Both the position numbers and the translations under genes were made by a program. A DNA stretch of 55,748 bases from NCBI GenBank assembly GCA_001872285.1, contig MNXU01000052.1, positions 1 through 55,748 on the forward strand, in the 5' to 3' direction. Positions 27,753 through 37,193 of the stretch are shown here, piece after piece. The notes below the pieces were generated by a model. The model searched no databases. It saw only the letters and a list, made by a program, of their open reading frames with translations, and was not told the DNA's origin. Source of the stretch: Betaproteobacteria bacterium CG2_30_68_42. GTDB taxonomy: Bacteria; Pseudomonadota; Gammaproteobacteria; Burkholderiales; Rhodocyclaceae. Positions within the stretch are counted from its first letter, which is position 1. Each line of letters starts with the position of its first letter.

Positions 27753-28474
27753 GGATGCACTCCCCGCGAACGCCTCAGCTCGCCGAGGCTGAAATGCACG
27801 AAGACCAGCCCGGCATAGGCCGGAGCGACCAGGTTGATGACGGGAACATAGGCGAGCGCAGCCGCCGCCAAGCCGACCAGATACAAGCGCCCGCGTTCGC
27901 GTGCGAAGAATGCGCGCATCTCGCCCGCATCCGCGTGCTCCATCATCGCGTCGTAACGGAAGGCGCGCTGGTTGAGCCAGGCCGACAGGATGAGCGAGAC
28001 CACCACGCCCAGGCCGGGAACGAGCCACAGCGGGAGGGTGAGGAGCGAGCCTGCCAGCCACAGGCCGAAGGCCCCGGCCGCATTGCCCACGCTTCCGGCG
28101 ATGCTGCCCCCGTGGCGGCGATCGAGGTCGGCGTACTCGGTCTCGCCGAGGCGCTCCAGCATCAGCGGCACCGCGATGCCCGCCGCGAGGACGACGGCGG
28201 TCGCATACACCAGCGGCACGAGGATCAGGGCCATCAGCACATGCACGGCGAAGAGCATCGCGGCGGAGGCCGGCTGTGCCCAGTCGCTTCCCTCCAGCCA
28301 CGCGAGCGTGCCCAGCGAGCCGGCCAGCCAGGAGGCGGCCGCCGTCCAGAACGCGATCCCCAGCACGCCCCACAGCAGGAGCGCCGAGAGCGTCGGCCAG
28401 ACCAGGTGCCAGAACATGCCCGGCCCGGCCAGACTGCCGAGCGCCCGCCGGAACGCCATCAGGATATCGCCCAT
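27749..28474 (-). CDS. EI24 domain (CysZ-like) membrane protein
   Basis: 241 residues with about five or six hydrophobic segments: 20-45, 68-95, 100-115, 138-170 and 200-230. The EI24/CysZ family pattern shows as MLERLGETEYADLDRR before a long helical hairpin and SAWLNQRAFRYDAMMEHADAGE, close to the family's conserved loop. CysZ is a sulfate permease in some bacteria. Betaproteobacterial EI24 proteins next to cinA-like genes have no proven substrate. It is the first gene of a two-gene unit. Confidence 0.8.
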   Translation of the reverse strand: MGDILMAFRRALGSLAGPGMFWHLVWPTLSALLLWGVLGIAFWTAAASWLAGSLGTLAWLEGSDWAQPASAAMLFAVHVLMALILVPLVYATAVVLAAGIAVPLMLERLGETEYADLDRRHGGSIAGSVGNAAGAFGLWLAGSLLTLPLWLVPGLGVVVSLILSAWLNQRAFRYDAMMEHADAGEMRAFFARERGRLYLVGLAAAALAYVPVINLVAPAYAGLVFVHFSLGELRRSRGVHP

Positions 28475-28577
28475 TCACCCTCCCCGCACTCGCCGCTCGC
28501 TGACAGGCCAGGCGTGCCCAAGCCGATCAGGAACGAAAGAGTAACAGGAGAAGATCGTGCGGGAGTGGTGCGTCTGG

Positions 28578-28678
28578 GGTGAGTACGGTCGCCCGCAGGG
28601 TGCGGACTGCAACGAAGAGGCGCGATGACCGGTCGTGCTGCGCGCCTCCCATCGACCACCGCGGTCGCCGTACTCACC
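28578..28678. repeat. Nested inverted repeats upstream of glnS
   Basis: Outer arms GGTGAGTACGG (28578-28588) and CCGTACTCACC (28668-28678) are perfect over 11 bases. Inside them GAGGCGCG (28617-28624) pairs with CGCGCCTC (28641-28648) around a GACCGGTC palindrome. The element fills most of the non-coding spacer between the EI24 gene and glnS (28475-28822). It could fold as one branched RNA, or be a MITE-like DNA insert. No target duplication is visible. Apart from this element nothing clear is seen in the spacer. Confidence 0.5.
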
Positions 28679-28822
28679 AACCAGCGCGCGAACAGTCTAG
28701 GCGCGAGCGGCGCGGCGACGGCGTGTCCTGCGTCACGTTGTTGCGGCACGGCATCGCCGCTGCCGGTAGAATGCGGCCTGCCGCGGGAGCGCCGCTCTGC
28801 GCGGCGGACCATGGAAGCAGGC

Positions 28823-30511
28823 ATGTCGGAAACGACCCCCGGCGCCGCGGCGCCCAGTTCCAATTTCATCCGCCAGATCATCGAGGAGGATGTTCGCACC
28901 GGCAAGTGGCGGGGGCGCATCGCGACCCGCTTCCCGCCCGAGCCGAACGGCTACCTGCACCTCGGCCATGCCAAGTCGATCTGCCTGAATTTCGGGCTGG
29001 CGCGCGACTACGGCGGGGAATGCCACCTGCGTTTCGACGATACCAATCCGGTCAAGGAAGAGCAGGAGTATGTCGACTCGATCATCGACGCGGTGCGCTG
29101 GCTGGGCTTCGACTGGGGCGATCACCTGCATTTCGCCTCGGACTACTTCGAGCGCTTCTACGGCTTCGCCGAACACCTGATCCGCCGCGGGAAGGCCTAC
29201 GTCGATTCACTCGGGGCTGAGGAAATCCGTGCTTATCGCGGCACGCTGACCGAGGTCGGACGCGACAGTCCGTACCGCGCCCGCGGCGCGGACGAGAGCC
29301 TCGATCTGTTCAGGCGCATGCGCGCGGGCGAATTTCCCGACGGCGCCCACGTGCTGCGGGCCAGGATCGACATGGCCTCTCCCAATCTCAACCTGCGCGA
29401 CCCGGTGCTCTACCGGATCCGCCGGGCGACGCACCACCGCACGGGAGATGCGTGGTGCATCTATCCGATGTACGACTATGCGCACTGCGTCTCGGACGCG
29501 ATCGAGCGCATCACGCATTCGATCTGCACGCTCGAGTTCGAAGACCACCGGCCGCTCTACGACTGGGTGCTCGACGAGCTCGCGGACGTGCTGCCGTGGC
29601 ACTCGCGCCAGGTCGAGTTCGCCCGCCTCAACCTGACCTACACGGTGCTCTCCAAGCGCAAGCTGATCGAGCTGGTCGGCTCGGGCGCGGTCGAGGGCTG
29701 GGACGATCCGCGCCTGCCCACGCTCGCGGGCGTGCGCCGGCGCGGCTTCACGCCCGAGGCGATCCGGATGTTCGCCGAGCGCATCGGAGTCGCCAAGGCC
29801 GACTCCTGGATCGAGATGGGCGTGCTCGAGGACTGCCTGCGCGAAGACCTCAACGAACGCGCGCCGCGCCGGATCGCGGTGCTCGATCCGCTGCGGCTCA
29901 CGATCGACAACTACCCCGAGGGCGCGGTGGAGAGCTGCGAGGCACCCAACCATCCGCAGCATCCCGAACGGGGCACCCGTCCGCTTCCGTTCTCGCGCGA
30001 ACTGTGGATCGAGCGCGAGGACTTCGCCGAGACGCCGCCCAGGGGGTTCTTCCGGCTCGCGCCGGATGCCGAGGTACGGCTGCGCTATGCCTACGTCGTA
30101 CGCTGCACCGGAGTCGAAAAGGATGCCGCGGGCAGGATCACCACCGTGCATTGCCGCTACGATCCCGACACCCGCAGCGGCACGCCCGGGGCCGCATCGC
30201 GCAAGGTGAAGGGAAACATCCACTGGCTGAGCACCGCGCATGCGCAGTCGAGCGAACTGCGCCTGTACGACCGGCTGTTCCGCGTGCCCGAAGCCGGCGC
30301 AGCCGACTCGCGGGAGGCCCTCAATCCCGACTCCAAGCGGATCCTCACCGCATTCACCGAGCCCGCGCTCTCGCAGGCGCTGCCCGAAGAGCGCTTCCAG
30401 TTCGAGCGCCATGGCTACTTCATCGCCGACCGTAGCGACGGCGCACCGGGCCGCCCGGTGTTCAACCGCGCGGTGAGCCTGCGCGACTCGTGGAGCGGCC
30501 GGCGAGGCTGA
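28823..30511 (+). CDS. glnS: Glutamine--tRNA ligase
   Basis: 562 residues from ATG 28823, with AGCAGG upstream; ATG 28811 is the alternative. GlnRS charges tRNA-Gln. It is a class I synthetase: the HIGH-type motif is in FPPEPNGYLHLGHAKS (HLGH) and the KMSKS-type motif appears as VLSKRKL. Other typical blocks are FDDTNPVKEEQEYVDSI, the CATE-like AWCIYPMYDYAHCVSDAIE, and the C-terminal beta-barrel anticodon domain (LRYAYVVRCTGVEKDAAG, GNIHWLSTAHA). Longer upstream frames were rejected because they run through the inverted-repeat element. Confidence 0.96.
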   Translation: MSETTPGAAAPSSNFIRQIIEEDVRTGKWRGRIATRFPPEPNGYLHLGHAKSICLNFGLARDYGGECHLRFDDTNPVKEEQEYVDSIIDAVRWLGFDWGDHLHFASDYFERFYGFAEHLIRRGKAYVDSLGAEEIRAYRGTLTEVGRDSPYRARGADESLDLFRRMRAGEFPDGAHVLRARIDMASPNLNLRDPVLYRIRRATHHRTGDAWCIYPMYDYAHCVSDAIERITHSICTLEFEDHRPLYDWVLDELADVLPWHSRQVEFARLNLTYTVLSKRKLIELVGSGAVEGWDDPRLPTLAGVRRRGFTPEAIRMFAERIGVAKADSWIEMGVLEDCLREDLNERAPRRIAVLDPLRLTIDNYPEGAVESCEAPNHPQHPERGTRPLPFSRELWIEREDFAETPPRGFFRLAPDAEVRLRYAYVVRCTGVEKDAAGRITTVHCRYDPDTRSGTPGAASRKVKGNIHWLSTAHAQSSELRLYDRLFRVPEAGAADSREALNPDSKRILTAFTEPALSQALPEERFQFERHGYFIADRSDGAPGRPVFNRAVSLRDSWSGRRG

Positions 30512-30519
30512 TGCGCGCC

Positions 30520-31335
30520 TCAGCCGGGTGCGAGCCGCGCCAGCACCCGCGAGGCGGCCACCAGTCCGAAAGCGGCGGTGACGCACACAGACGAACCGAG
30601 GCCGGCACAGCCCAGCGCGGCTCCTCCCCCCGCAGCGCAGCCGGCGGTTCGCACCGGCTCGTTGGAAAAAACGGCCTCGACGCCGAACCGGCTCTTCGTT
30701 CCGCGCGGAAAGCCGTGGGCACGGCGCAACTCACGGCGGACCTTGGCGAGCAGCGGCTCCTGTTCGGTGCGCGCGAGGTCGCACACCCGGATGCGGGTCG
30801 GATCCGTGCGCCCGCCCGCCCCACCGGCGGTGACCAGCGGGATGCCGGCGGCCTTGCAGTGAAGGACCAGCGCGACCTTGGCCCGCACCGCATCGGCGGC
30901 GTCGATGACGAATGCGTTGTCCGCGCCGATCAGCGCGGCGACGTTCTCCGCAGTGATGAATTCCTCGATGCCGGCGATCCGGCAGCCGGGGCGGATCGCC
31001 TCCAGCCGTGCCGTCATGGCGCTCACCTTGGATTTTCCGTATTCGCCTTCGAGCGCGTGGATCTGGCGATTGGTGTTGGATTCCGAGACGTGATCGAGAT
31101 CGATCAGGGTGAATCCACCGACGCCGCTGCGCGCGAGCGCTTCCGCTGCCCACGAGCCCACCCCGCCCAGCCCGACCACGCACACGCGCGCGCGAGACAG
31201 GCGATCGAGCGCGCCATCGCCGTAGAGCCGACCGATGCCGCCGAAGCGGCGCCCGAAATCGGCCTCCCCGACCCCTCGGTCCTCCTGCGTCGCCTTCTCG
31301 CCCACCGTGCCCCCGGAATCAATGCGGTGCCTCAT
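30520..31335 (-). CDS. tcdA: tRNA threonylcarbamoyladenosine dehydratase
   Basis: About 271 residues from ATG 31335; an upstream ATG at 31362 is possible. TcdA (CsdL/YgdL) is an E1-like enzyme that cyclises t6A37 of ANN-decoding tRNAs to ct6A using ATP. The Rossmann ATP motif VCVVGLGGVGSWAAEALARSG is clear, with DLDHVSESNTNRQIHAL, the family's typical SNTNRQ block. FVIDAADAVRAKVALVLHCK follows. The C-terminus is hydrophobic. It is convergent with glnS and divergent from mnmC, another tRNA modification gene. Confidence 0.92.
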   Translation of the reverse strand: MRHRIDSGGTVGEKATQEDRGVGEADFGRRFGGIGRLYGDGALDRLSRARVCVVGLGGVGSWAAEALARSGVGGFTLIDLDHVSESNTNRQIHALEGEYGKSKVSAMTARLEAIRPGCRIAGIEEFITAENVAALIGADNAFVIDAADAVRAKVALVLHCKAAGIPLVTAGGAGGRTDPTRIRVCDLARTEQEPLLAKVRRELRRAHGFPRGTKSRFGVEAVFSNEPVRTAGCAAGGGAALGCAGLGSSVCVTAAFGLVAASRVLARLAPG

Positions 31336-31388
31336 TCTCGCCGCCTGCCTCGCGTGCCGCAAGGCTCGCCGGCCCCGGCGCTCACCCG

Positions 31389-33284
31389 ATGAGCGCGGGC
31401 GAAGACCGCATCGGCTCCGATGCGGTCACACCGGCCGGAATCGAGTTCACCGAGGCCGGCGTGCCGTGGTCGGCGCGCTACGGCGACCTCTACCACCCGG
31501 CCGAAGGCGCGATCGGCCAGTCCCGGCATGTCTTCCTCGAAGGCAACGCGCTGCCGGAGCGCTGGCAGGGAAGACAACGTTTCGTCATCGTCGAGACCGG
31601 CTTCGGCACCGGACTCAATTTCCTCGCCACCTGGGCGCGCTGGCGGGAGGATGCACCGCGCGAGGCCCGCCTGCACTACGTCTCGGCGGAGCGGCATCCG
31701 TTCGTGGCGGCCGACCTGGCGCGCCTGCACGGCCGCTGGCCGCAGTTCGCGCCGCTTTCCGCGCGGCTGCGGCGGGCATGGCCGCTGCCCCTGCCCGGCT
31801 TCCACCGCCTCTGCTTCGATGACGAGCGAGTCGCGCTCACGCTGCTCTTCGGCGATGCGACGCGCATGCTGGCGCGGCTGAGTGCGCACGCCGACGCCTT
31901 TTATCTCGACGGCTTCTCGCCTGCGCGCAATCCGCAGATGTGGTGCGAGCCGCTGTGCCTCGAACTGGCGCGCCTGGCCGCGCCCGGTGCGAGCCTCGCG
32001 ACCTGGAGCGTCGCGGCTGAGGTGCGCGCGAATCTCGCCCGCGTGGGTTTCGCGCTCGAAAAACGCCCGGGCTTCGGCGGCAAGCGCGAGATGCTGGTCG
32101 GGCGGTATCCCGGAGAGCCCGAGCCGGCGCCGGAGCGGGAACGGCGGGTATTGATCGTCGGTGCCGGGATGGCCGGAAGCTGCTGCGCAGATCGCCTTGC
32201 CGCGCGAGGCTGGGAGGTCGAACTCGTCGAGCGCCACGCGCGGCCGGCGCGCGAGGCTTCCGGAAATGCGACCGGCGTGTTGCTGCCGCTGGTGAACCTC
32301 GCCGACACTCCAGCGGCACGGCTCTCGCGCGCTGCACTGCTGTATGCGTCCCGCCATCTCGACGCGTTGTGCGAGGCCGGGCTGCTGGAGCTGTGGCGCC
32401 GCTCGGGCGTGCTCCAGCTCGCACGTGAGGACCTCGACCCGCAGCGCCACGAACGCATCCTGGAGCGCCACGGCTTCTGCCCTGGATTCGCGCGCAACGT
32501 CGACATCGCCGAGGCCTCCGATCTGGCCGGCTGGCGCGTCGCCGCGCCCGGCTGGTGGTTTCCCGCCGCCGGCTGGCTCGCGCCGCGCGAAGCCTGCGAG
32601 GCCAACCTGCGCCGTCATGCCGGACGCATCCATGCACGATTCGGACAGCAGGTCGCAGGGCTCGCCTGCGTGGGCGGGCGGTGGAGCGCGTGCGATGCTG
32701 GCGGCAAGCCGATTGCGAGCGCTCCGGTCGCCGTGCTCGCCAATGCCATGGACAGCGCGCGCATGGCTCCGGGATGCGCGCTCCCGCTCACCGCGGCGCG
32801 CGGTCAGGTGAGCCACCTTCCACAGAACGAGGCGCGGCCGCTCGCGCTTCCGGTGTGCCGGCGCGGCTACATCACGCCGGCCGCCGCCGGCCTGCACGGT
32901 GTCGGCGCGACCTTCGACTTCGACGAAGAGCGCTCGCCTCGCGCCTCAGATCACCGCATCAACCTGGAGCGGCTGGAGGCCATGCTGCCGGGCTTCTCGC
33001 AGGGCGTGGATCCCGACCGGCTGGACGGGCGCGTCTCCTTCCGCGCCACCACCCCCGACCGCCTTCCGATTGCCGGCGCACTTCCCGGCCTCGCGACGGC
33101 CGGGGGCGGAGCGCAACCGGCGCAGGTCCTTTCCGGGCTGGGCGCGCGCGGTCTGGTCTGGGCTGCGCTGCTGGCGGAGCTGCTCGCCAGCCGGCTGGAC
33201 CGGGAACCCCTTCCGGTCGAGGCCGGGCTCGCCGCGGCGATCGAACCGGCGCGCTTCCTCCGGCGCCGTCCGCAGGAATCCTGA
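31389..33284 (+). CDS. mnmC: Bifunctional tRNA (mnm5s2U34) methyltransferase/FAD-dependent oxidase MnmC
   Basis: 631 residues, within the family norm. MnmC finishes mnm5s2U at the tRNA wobble position. Its C-terminal FAD domain removes the carboxymethyl group and its N-terminal domain then methylates. The methyltransferase domain (about 1-240) shows FVIVETGFGTGLNFLATW and FYLDGFSPARNPQMW. The oxidase domain begins at VLIVGAGMAGSCCADRLAARG (about residue 253), followed by SGNATGVLLPLVN and a C-terminal RVSFRATTPDRLPIAGALPG. Both halves are intact. Confidence 0.95.
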   Translation: MSAGEDRIGSDAVTPAGIEFTEAGVPWSARYGDLYHPAEGAIGQSRHVFLEGNALPERWQGRQRFVIVETGFGTGLNFLATWARWREDAPREARLHYVSAERHPFVAADLARLHGRWPQFAPLSARLRRAWPLPLPGFHRLCFDDERVALTLLFGDATRMLARLSAHADAFYLDGFSPARNPQMWCEPLCLELARLAAPGASLATWSVAAEVRANLARVGFALEKRPGFGGKREMLVGRYPGEPEPAPERERRVLIVGAGMAGSCCADRLAARGWEVELVERHARPAREASGNATGVLLPLVNLADTPAARLSRAALLYASRHLDALCEAGLLELWRRSGVLQLAREDLDPQRHERILERHGFCPGFARNVDIAEASDLAGWRVAAPGWWFPAAGWLAPREACEANLRRHAGRIHARFGQQVAGLACVGGRWSACDAGGKPIASAPVAVLANAMDSARMAPGCALPLTAARGQVSHLPQNEARPLALPVCRRGYITPAAAGLHGVGATFDFDEERSPRASDHRINLERLEAMLPGFSQGVDPDRLDGRVSFRATTPDRLPIAGALPGLATAGGGAQPAQVLSGLGARGLVWAALLAELLASRLDREPLPVEAGLAAAIEPARFLRRRPQES

Positions 33285-33383
33285 CCTTTCCGGGATGATG
33301 CAGCGCAGCCGCTGCGGCGCAGCTTTCCTCGGCTGGCGGCGCGGAGTAGATTGTTTCGCAACTCCTCATCCGGGAGATCGAAC

Positions 33384-33899
33384 ATGGGATCCGCGAAACG
33401 TTTCCGCTCCGCGCCCGAGTGCTACGCGAGCGCGCTCGCCATCGAACACGAGGCGGCACGCCGCTACCGCGAGTTCGCAGAACTGCTGGAGGATCACGGC
33501 GATCGGCGCACGGCCGCCCTGCTGCGCGAGCTCGCGCATTTCCAGGAGGAGCGCGTCGCCGCACTCCTCACCCGCAGCAAGGGCCTCGCCCTGCCGCAGC
33601 TCGAGGCCTGGCGCTATAGCTGGATCGACGACGCACCGCCGGACAAGGTCGCGCACGAACTCGTCTATCACCTGATGACGCCCCACGATGCGCTCGCGAT
33701 CGCGCTCGGCGCCGAGCGGCGGGCGGCCGCCTTCTTCAGGCAGGTGGGGGCGGACGCCGAAGACGCCGGGCTCGCGCGGCTCGCGGCGGAAATCGTGGAA
33801 GAGGACGAGCACCAGATCGCACGAATCGAGGAGGCGATCGCGCGCGTGCCGCGTCCGTTCCGCTACGGCGAGGACTACGAAGCCTTCGTGATGTGCTGA
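33384..33899 (+). CDS. Ferritin-like (rubrerythrin-type) domain protein
   Basis: 171 residues from ATG 33384. A four-helix bundle is suggested by amphipathic helices with carboxylate and histidine positions. Helix 1 carries AIEHEAARRYREFAELL, helix 2 ELAHFQEERVAALL, helix 3 MTPHDALAIALGAERRAAAFF, and helix 4 IVEEDEHQIARIEEAI with an ExxH diiron motif. No C-terminal rubredoxin cysteines are present. It would be a cytosolic di-iron protein acting in oxidative-stress or iron handling; the substrate is unknown. Confidence 0.78.
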   Translation: MGSAKRFRSAPECYASALAIEHEAARRYREFAELLEDHGDRRTAALLRELAHFQEERVAALLTRSKGLALPQLEAWRYSWIDDAPPDKVAHELVYHLMTPHDALAIALGAERRAAAFFRQVGADAEDAGLARLAAEIVEEDEHQIARIEEAIARVPRPFRYGEDYEAFVMC

Positions 33900-33913
33900 A
33901 GGCCGCGCCCGTT

Positions 33914-34405
33914 TCAGACCGGCGGCAGATCGACCTCGTCCCGGTGTCCGAAGCCGGCCGAGTTGTCGATGAACCAGATTCGCCGCGGCTCGATGCGGTA
34001 CCAGTGCACGCGCGCGAACGCCTCGAGGATGGCAGCAGGCGCCTCGGCGAGCCGGGCGAGCAGCGGAACCCTGGCCGCGTACAGGCGCTGCGCATGCGCA
34101 CGCTCCTCGCCCGAGAGTTCGGCCGCCACGCCCTCCATCTGGATGCCCTGGATCGCGCTCCAGTCCGCGTAGTCCTCCTGCACCGTGACCGCCACGCGGG
34201 GATCGAGAGCGATGTTCGCGCAGTGCCGGCTCGCCGGCGAGGACAGGAAGTACAAACGGAAGTCCTCGTTCGCATAGAACAGCGCCGCGGCCCATGCGCC
34301 GCCCGCGCCATGGGTTGCCAGCGTCATCACGTGATGCGAGGCGAGATAGGCGGCGGCGCGGCGGGGCAGCGCATCCGCGTCGGGTGTCACCCGCTCGAGA
34401 CTCAT
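33914..34405 (-). CDS. Pyridoxamine 5'-phosphate oxidase-family (split-barrel FMN-binding) protein
   Basis: 163 residues from ATG 34405, overlapping the thrC stop by ATGA. The split-barrel pattern is HVMTLATHGAGGAWAAALFYANEDFRLYFLSSPASRHCANIAL, followed by VAVTVQEDYADWSAIQGIQMEGVAAEL and VHWYRIEPRRIWFIDNSAGFG. Proteins of this size (PNPOx-like, COG3787/YhbP type) bind flavin, but the substrate is not known. It is co-translated with thrC; whether this reflects a PLP-related role is speculation. Confidence 0.8.
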   Translation of the reverse strand: MSLERVTPDADALPRRAAAYLASHHVMTLATHGAGGAWAAALFYANEDFRLYFLSSPASRHCANIALDPRVAVTVQEDYADWSAIQGIQMEGVAAELSGEERAHAQRLYAARVPLLARLAEAPAAILEAFARVHWYRIEPRRIWFIDNSAGFGHRDEVDLPPV

Positions 34406-35868
34406 TCGCCCGCGTGCGCGGCGATGAAGCGCTCGAGCGCGGCGACATCCGGCTCCATGACCTCGATGCGCTGCGGCAGTTCCTCGATGCCCTCGAAGGC
34501 GCTCGGGCGCGGCGGCTCGCGCCCGAGCGCTTCGCAGATCGTCTCGGCGAACTTCACCGGCTGCGCGGTCTCGAGCACGATCAGGGGGATGCCCGCCTCG
34601 CGATGGCGCAACCCGACCCCGAGGCCGTCGGCGGTGTGCGGGTCGATCATGACGCCGTATTTGTCCCAGGCGAGCCGGATGTTGCGGACGCGGTCCGCAT
34701 GCGTGCTCACCCCCGAGACGAATCCGGTCGCGGGCAGGCGCGCAGCCAGGGGTGTCGCGCGCAGGTCGAAACTGCCGCCGGCGTCGATCTTCTCCCACAG
34801 CGCGCGCACCGTGCCGGCATCGCGCCCCGCCAGGTCGAAGACGAAGCGCTCGAAGTTCGACGCCCTCGAGATGTCCATCGACGGGCTGGAGGTCACCCGC
34901 GTCTGCGCGCCGGAGCGCGGCCGATACACGCCGGTGCGGAAGAACTCGTCGAGCACGTCGTTCTCGTTGGTGGCGAGGATGAGGCGGCGGATCGGCAGCC
35001 CCATGCTGCGCGCGATGTGGCCCGCGCAGATGTTGCCGAAGTTGCCCGAGGGCACGGCGAAAGCGACCTCCTCGCCGCCACCCGCGGTGGCCGCGAACCA
35101 GCCCTTGAAGTAATACACGACCTGCGCCGCGATCCGCGCCCAGTTGATCGAATTGACGGCGCCGATCCGGTAGCGCGCCTTGAACGCCGCATCGTTGGCG
35201 ACCGCCTTCACCAGATCCTGGCAGTCGTCGAACATGGCCCGGATGGCGATGTTGAAGATGTTGGCGTCCGCGAGGCTGTACATCTGCGCGCGCTGGAACG
35301 CGCTCATCCGGCCGTGGGGCGAGAGCATGAAGACGCGCACGCCGCGCTTGCCGCGCAGCGCGTACTCGGCAGACGATCCGGTATCCCCCGAGGTGGCGCC
35401 GAGGATGTTGAGGGTCTCGCCCCGCCGCCCGAGCACGTACTCGAACAGATTGCCGAGCAACTGCATCGCCATGTCCTTGAAGGCGAGCGTCGGCCCGTTC
35501 GAAAGCTCGAGCAGGTGCAGGCCGGGCGCGAGCGTCGTGAGCGGCGTGATCTCGGCGGCGTCGCGTCCGGGGCGGCAGTGGCGGTAGGTCTGCGCGGTGT
35601 AGGTGCGATCGACCAGGGTCTTCAGGTCGCGGGCCGGGATGTCGGTGATGAACTTCCCCAGCACGCGCAGCGCGAGCGCCGGGTAGGGCAACCCGCGCCA
35701 CTCTTCCAGTTCGGCCCGGGAGACCTGCGGGTAGGCCTCCGGCACGTACAGCCCCCCGTCCGGGGCGAGCCCGCCGAGCAGGATGTCGCTGAAGGATTGC
35801 GCGGGCGCTCGGCCGCGGGTGGAGAGATACCGCATCGCGGCCGCGCTCAGCGACGCGTTGCCGGGCAT
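34402..35868 (-). CDS. thrC: Threonine synthase
   Basis: 488 residues from ATG 35868, or 477 from the in-frame ATG 35835 that gives MRYLSTRG, the commonest family start. ThrC is a PLP enzyme that converts O-phosphohomoserine to threonine. The PLP-lysine motif LSNGPTLAFKDMAMQLLG is intact. It is followed by GATSGDTGSSAEYALRGK and the phosphate-binding AVPSGNFGNICAG. The long form (long N-terminal extension and insert before the C-terminus) is the class II type. It follows hom by seven bases. Confidence 0.95.
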   Translation of the reverse strand: MPGNASLSAAAMRYLSTRGRAPAQSFSDILLGGLAPDGGLYVPEAYPQVSRAELEEWRGLPYPALALRVLGKFITDIPARDLKTLVDRTYTAQTYRHCRPGRDAAEITPLTTLAPGLHLLELSNGPTLAFKDMAMQLLGNLFEYVLGRRGETLNILGATSGDTGSSAEYALRGKRGVRVFMLSPHGRMSAFQRAQMYSLADANIFNIAIRAMFDDCQDLVKAVANDAAFKARYRIGAVNSINWARIAAQVVYYFKGWFAATAGGGEEVAFAVPSGNFGNICAGHIARSMGLPIRRLILATNENDVLDEFFRTGVYRPRSGAQTRVTSSPSMDISRASNFERFVFDLAGRDAGTVRALWEKIDAGGSFDLRATPLAARLPATGFVSGVSTHADRVRNIRLAWDKYGVMIDPHTADGLGVGLRHREAGIPLIVLETAQPVKFAETICEALGREPPRPSAFEGIEELPQRIEVMEPDVAALERFIAAHAGE

Positions 35869-35875
35869 GGAGGGC

Positions 35876-37186
35876 TCAACCGAGCTCCTCCATGCGCAGG
35901 CGCACCGCCTTGCCCTTCACCACCGGCAGCGCCTCGATGCGGGCAATGGCCGCATCCATGTTCTTCTCGCGCGTGCGGTGGGTGAGCATGATGATGTCGG
36001 TCTGTTCCTCGCCCTCGGCCGGTTCGCGCTGGATCATCGCCTCGATCGAGATCATCTGGTCGGCGAGGATGCGCGTGACATCGGCGAGCACGCCCGGCCG
36101 GTCCTCGACACGCAGCCGCAGGTAGTAGGAAGTCTCCACCTCGCTCATCGGCAGCACCGGAATGTTCACCACCGCGTCCGGCTGGAAGGCGAGGTGCGGC
36201 ACGCGGTGGGCGCGGTCGGCCGTGTGCATGCGGGTGACATCGACCAGGTCGGCGATCACCGCGCTCGCGGTGGGCTCGGCTCCCGCCCCCTTGCCGTAGT
36301 AGAGGGTTGCGCCGACCGCGTCCCCCTTCACCAGCACCGCGTTCATGGCGCCCTCGACGTTGGCGATCAGCCGGCGCGCCGGGATCAGCGTCGGATGCAC
36401 GCGCAACTCGACGCCCTCGGCCCTGCGCCGCGTGATGCCGAGCAGCTTGATGCGGTAGCCGAGGCTCTCGGCGTAGCGGATGTCCTCCGCCTGAAGCCGG
36501 GTGATGCCCTCGATGTGGCAGCGCTCGAACTGCATCGGGATGCCGAAGGCGATCGCCGACATGATGGTGAGCTTGTGCGCGGCGTCGATCCCCTCGACAT
36601 CGAAGGTCGGATCGGCCTCGGCGTAGCCCAGCCGCTGCGCCTGCCTCAGCGCGGTATCGAAGGACAGCGCCTTGTCGCGCATCTCGGAGAGGATGAAATT
36701 GGTGGTGCCGTTGATGATGCCGGCGATCCACTCGATCCGGTTCGCGGTCAGGCCCTCGCGCAGCGCCTTGATGATGGGGATGCCGCCGGCCACCGCCGCC
36801 TCGAAGGCGACCATCACGTTCTTGCGCTGCGCGGCGGCGAAGATCTCGTTGCCGTGCATGGCGAGCAGCGCCTTATTGGCGGTCACCACGTGCTTGCCGT
36901 GTTCGATCGCCGCGAGCACCAGCTCCCTGGCCACCTTGCAGCCCCCGATCAGCTCGATGACGATGTCGATCTTCGGATCGGCCACCACGGCGAACGCATC
37001 GCCGGTGACGCGGCAGGCACCGCGGGTAATTTCCTTCGCGCGCTCGATGTCCTTGTCCGCGACCACGGCGATGTGGATGGGCCGGCCGGCGCGGCGCGCG
37101 ATCTCGTCCTGGTTGCGCTCCAGCACGGCGAAGGTTCCGGTGCCCACCGTCCCGATGCCGAGCAGGGCCACGTTGATCGGTTTCAT
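35876..37186 (-). CDS. hom: Homoserine dehydrogenase
   Basis: 436 residues. Hom reduces aspartate semialdehyde to homoserine, the branch point to threonine and methionine. The N-terminal nucleotide-binding domain is GIGTVGTGTFAVLE, followed by VVTANKALLA. The catalytic region contains GIINGTTNFILSEMRD and YAEADPTFDVEGIDAAHK. A C-terminal ACT domain (YYLRLRVEDRPGVLADVTRIL) suggests feedback control by threonine. It is monofunctional, with no aspartate kinase half. The ribosome site before ATG 37186 is poor because of an adjacent CGGGTTT repeat tract. Confidence 0.96.
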   Translation of the reverse strand: MKPINVALLGIGTVGTGTFAVLERNQDEIARRAGRPIHIAVVADKDIERAKEITRGACRVTGDAFAVVADPKIDIVIELIGGCKVARELVLAAIEHGKHVVTANKALLAMHGNEIFAAAQRKNVMVAFEAAVAGGIPIIKALREGLTANRIEWIAGIINGTTNFILSEMRDKALSFDTALRQAQRLGYAEADPTFDVEGIDAAHKLTIMSAIAFGIPMQFERCHIEGITRLQAEDIRYAESLGYRIKLLGITRRRAEGVELRVHPTLIPARRLIANVEGAMNAVLVKGDAVGATLYYGKGAGAEPTASAVIADLVDVTRMHTADRAHRVPHLAFQPDAVVNIPVLPMSEVETSYYLRLRVEDRPGVLADVTRILADQMISIEAMIQREPAEGEEQTDIIMLTHRTREKNMDAAIARIEALPVVKGKAVRLRMEELG

Positions 37187-37193
37187 TCGATTC

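Noticed and set aside
28625-28822. Upstream extension of glnS from ATG 28625.
   Set aside because: The extra residues are Arg/Ala-rich, run through the inverted-repeat element, and the GlnRS family begins near the chosen ATG.
30499-30531. Small inverted repeat across the glnS and tcdA stops as a terminator.
   Set aside because: The stem is short (six base pairs with mismatches beyond) and no T run follows on either strand.
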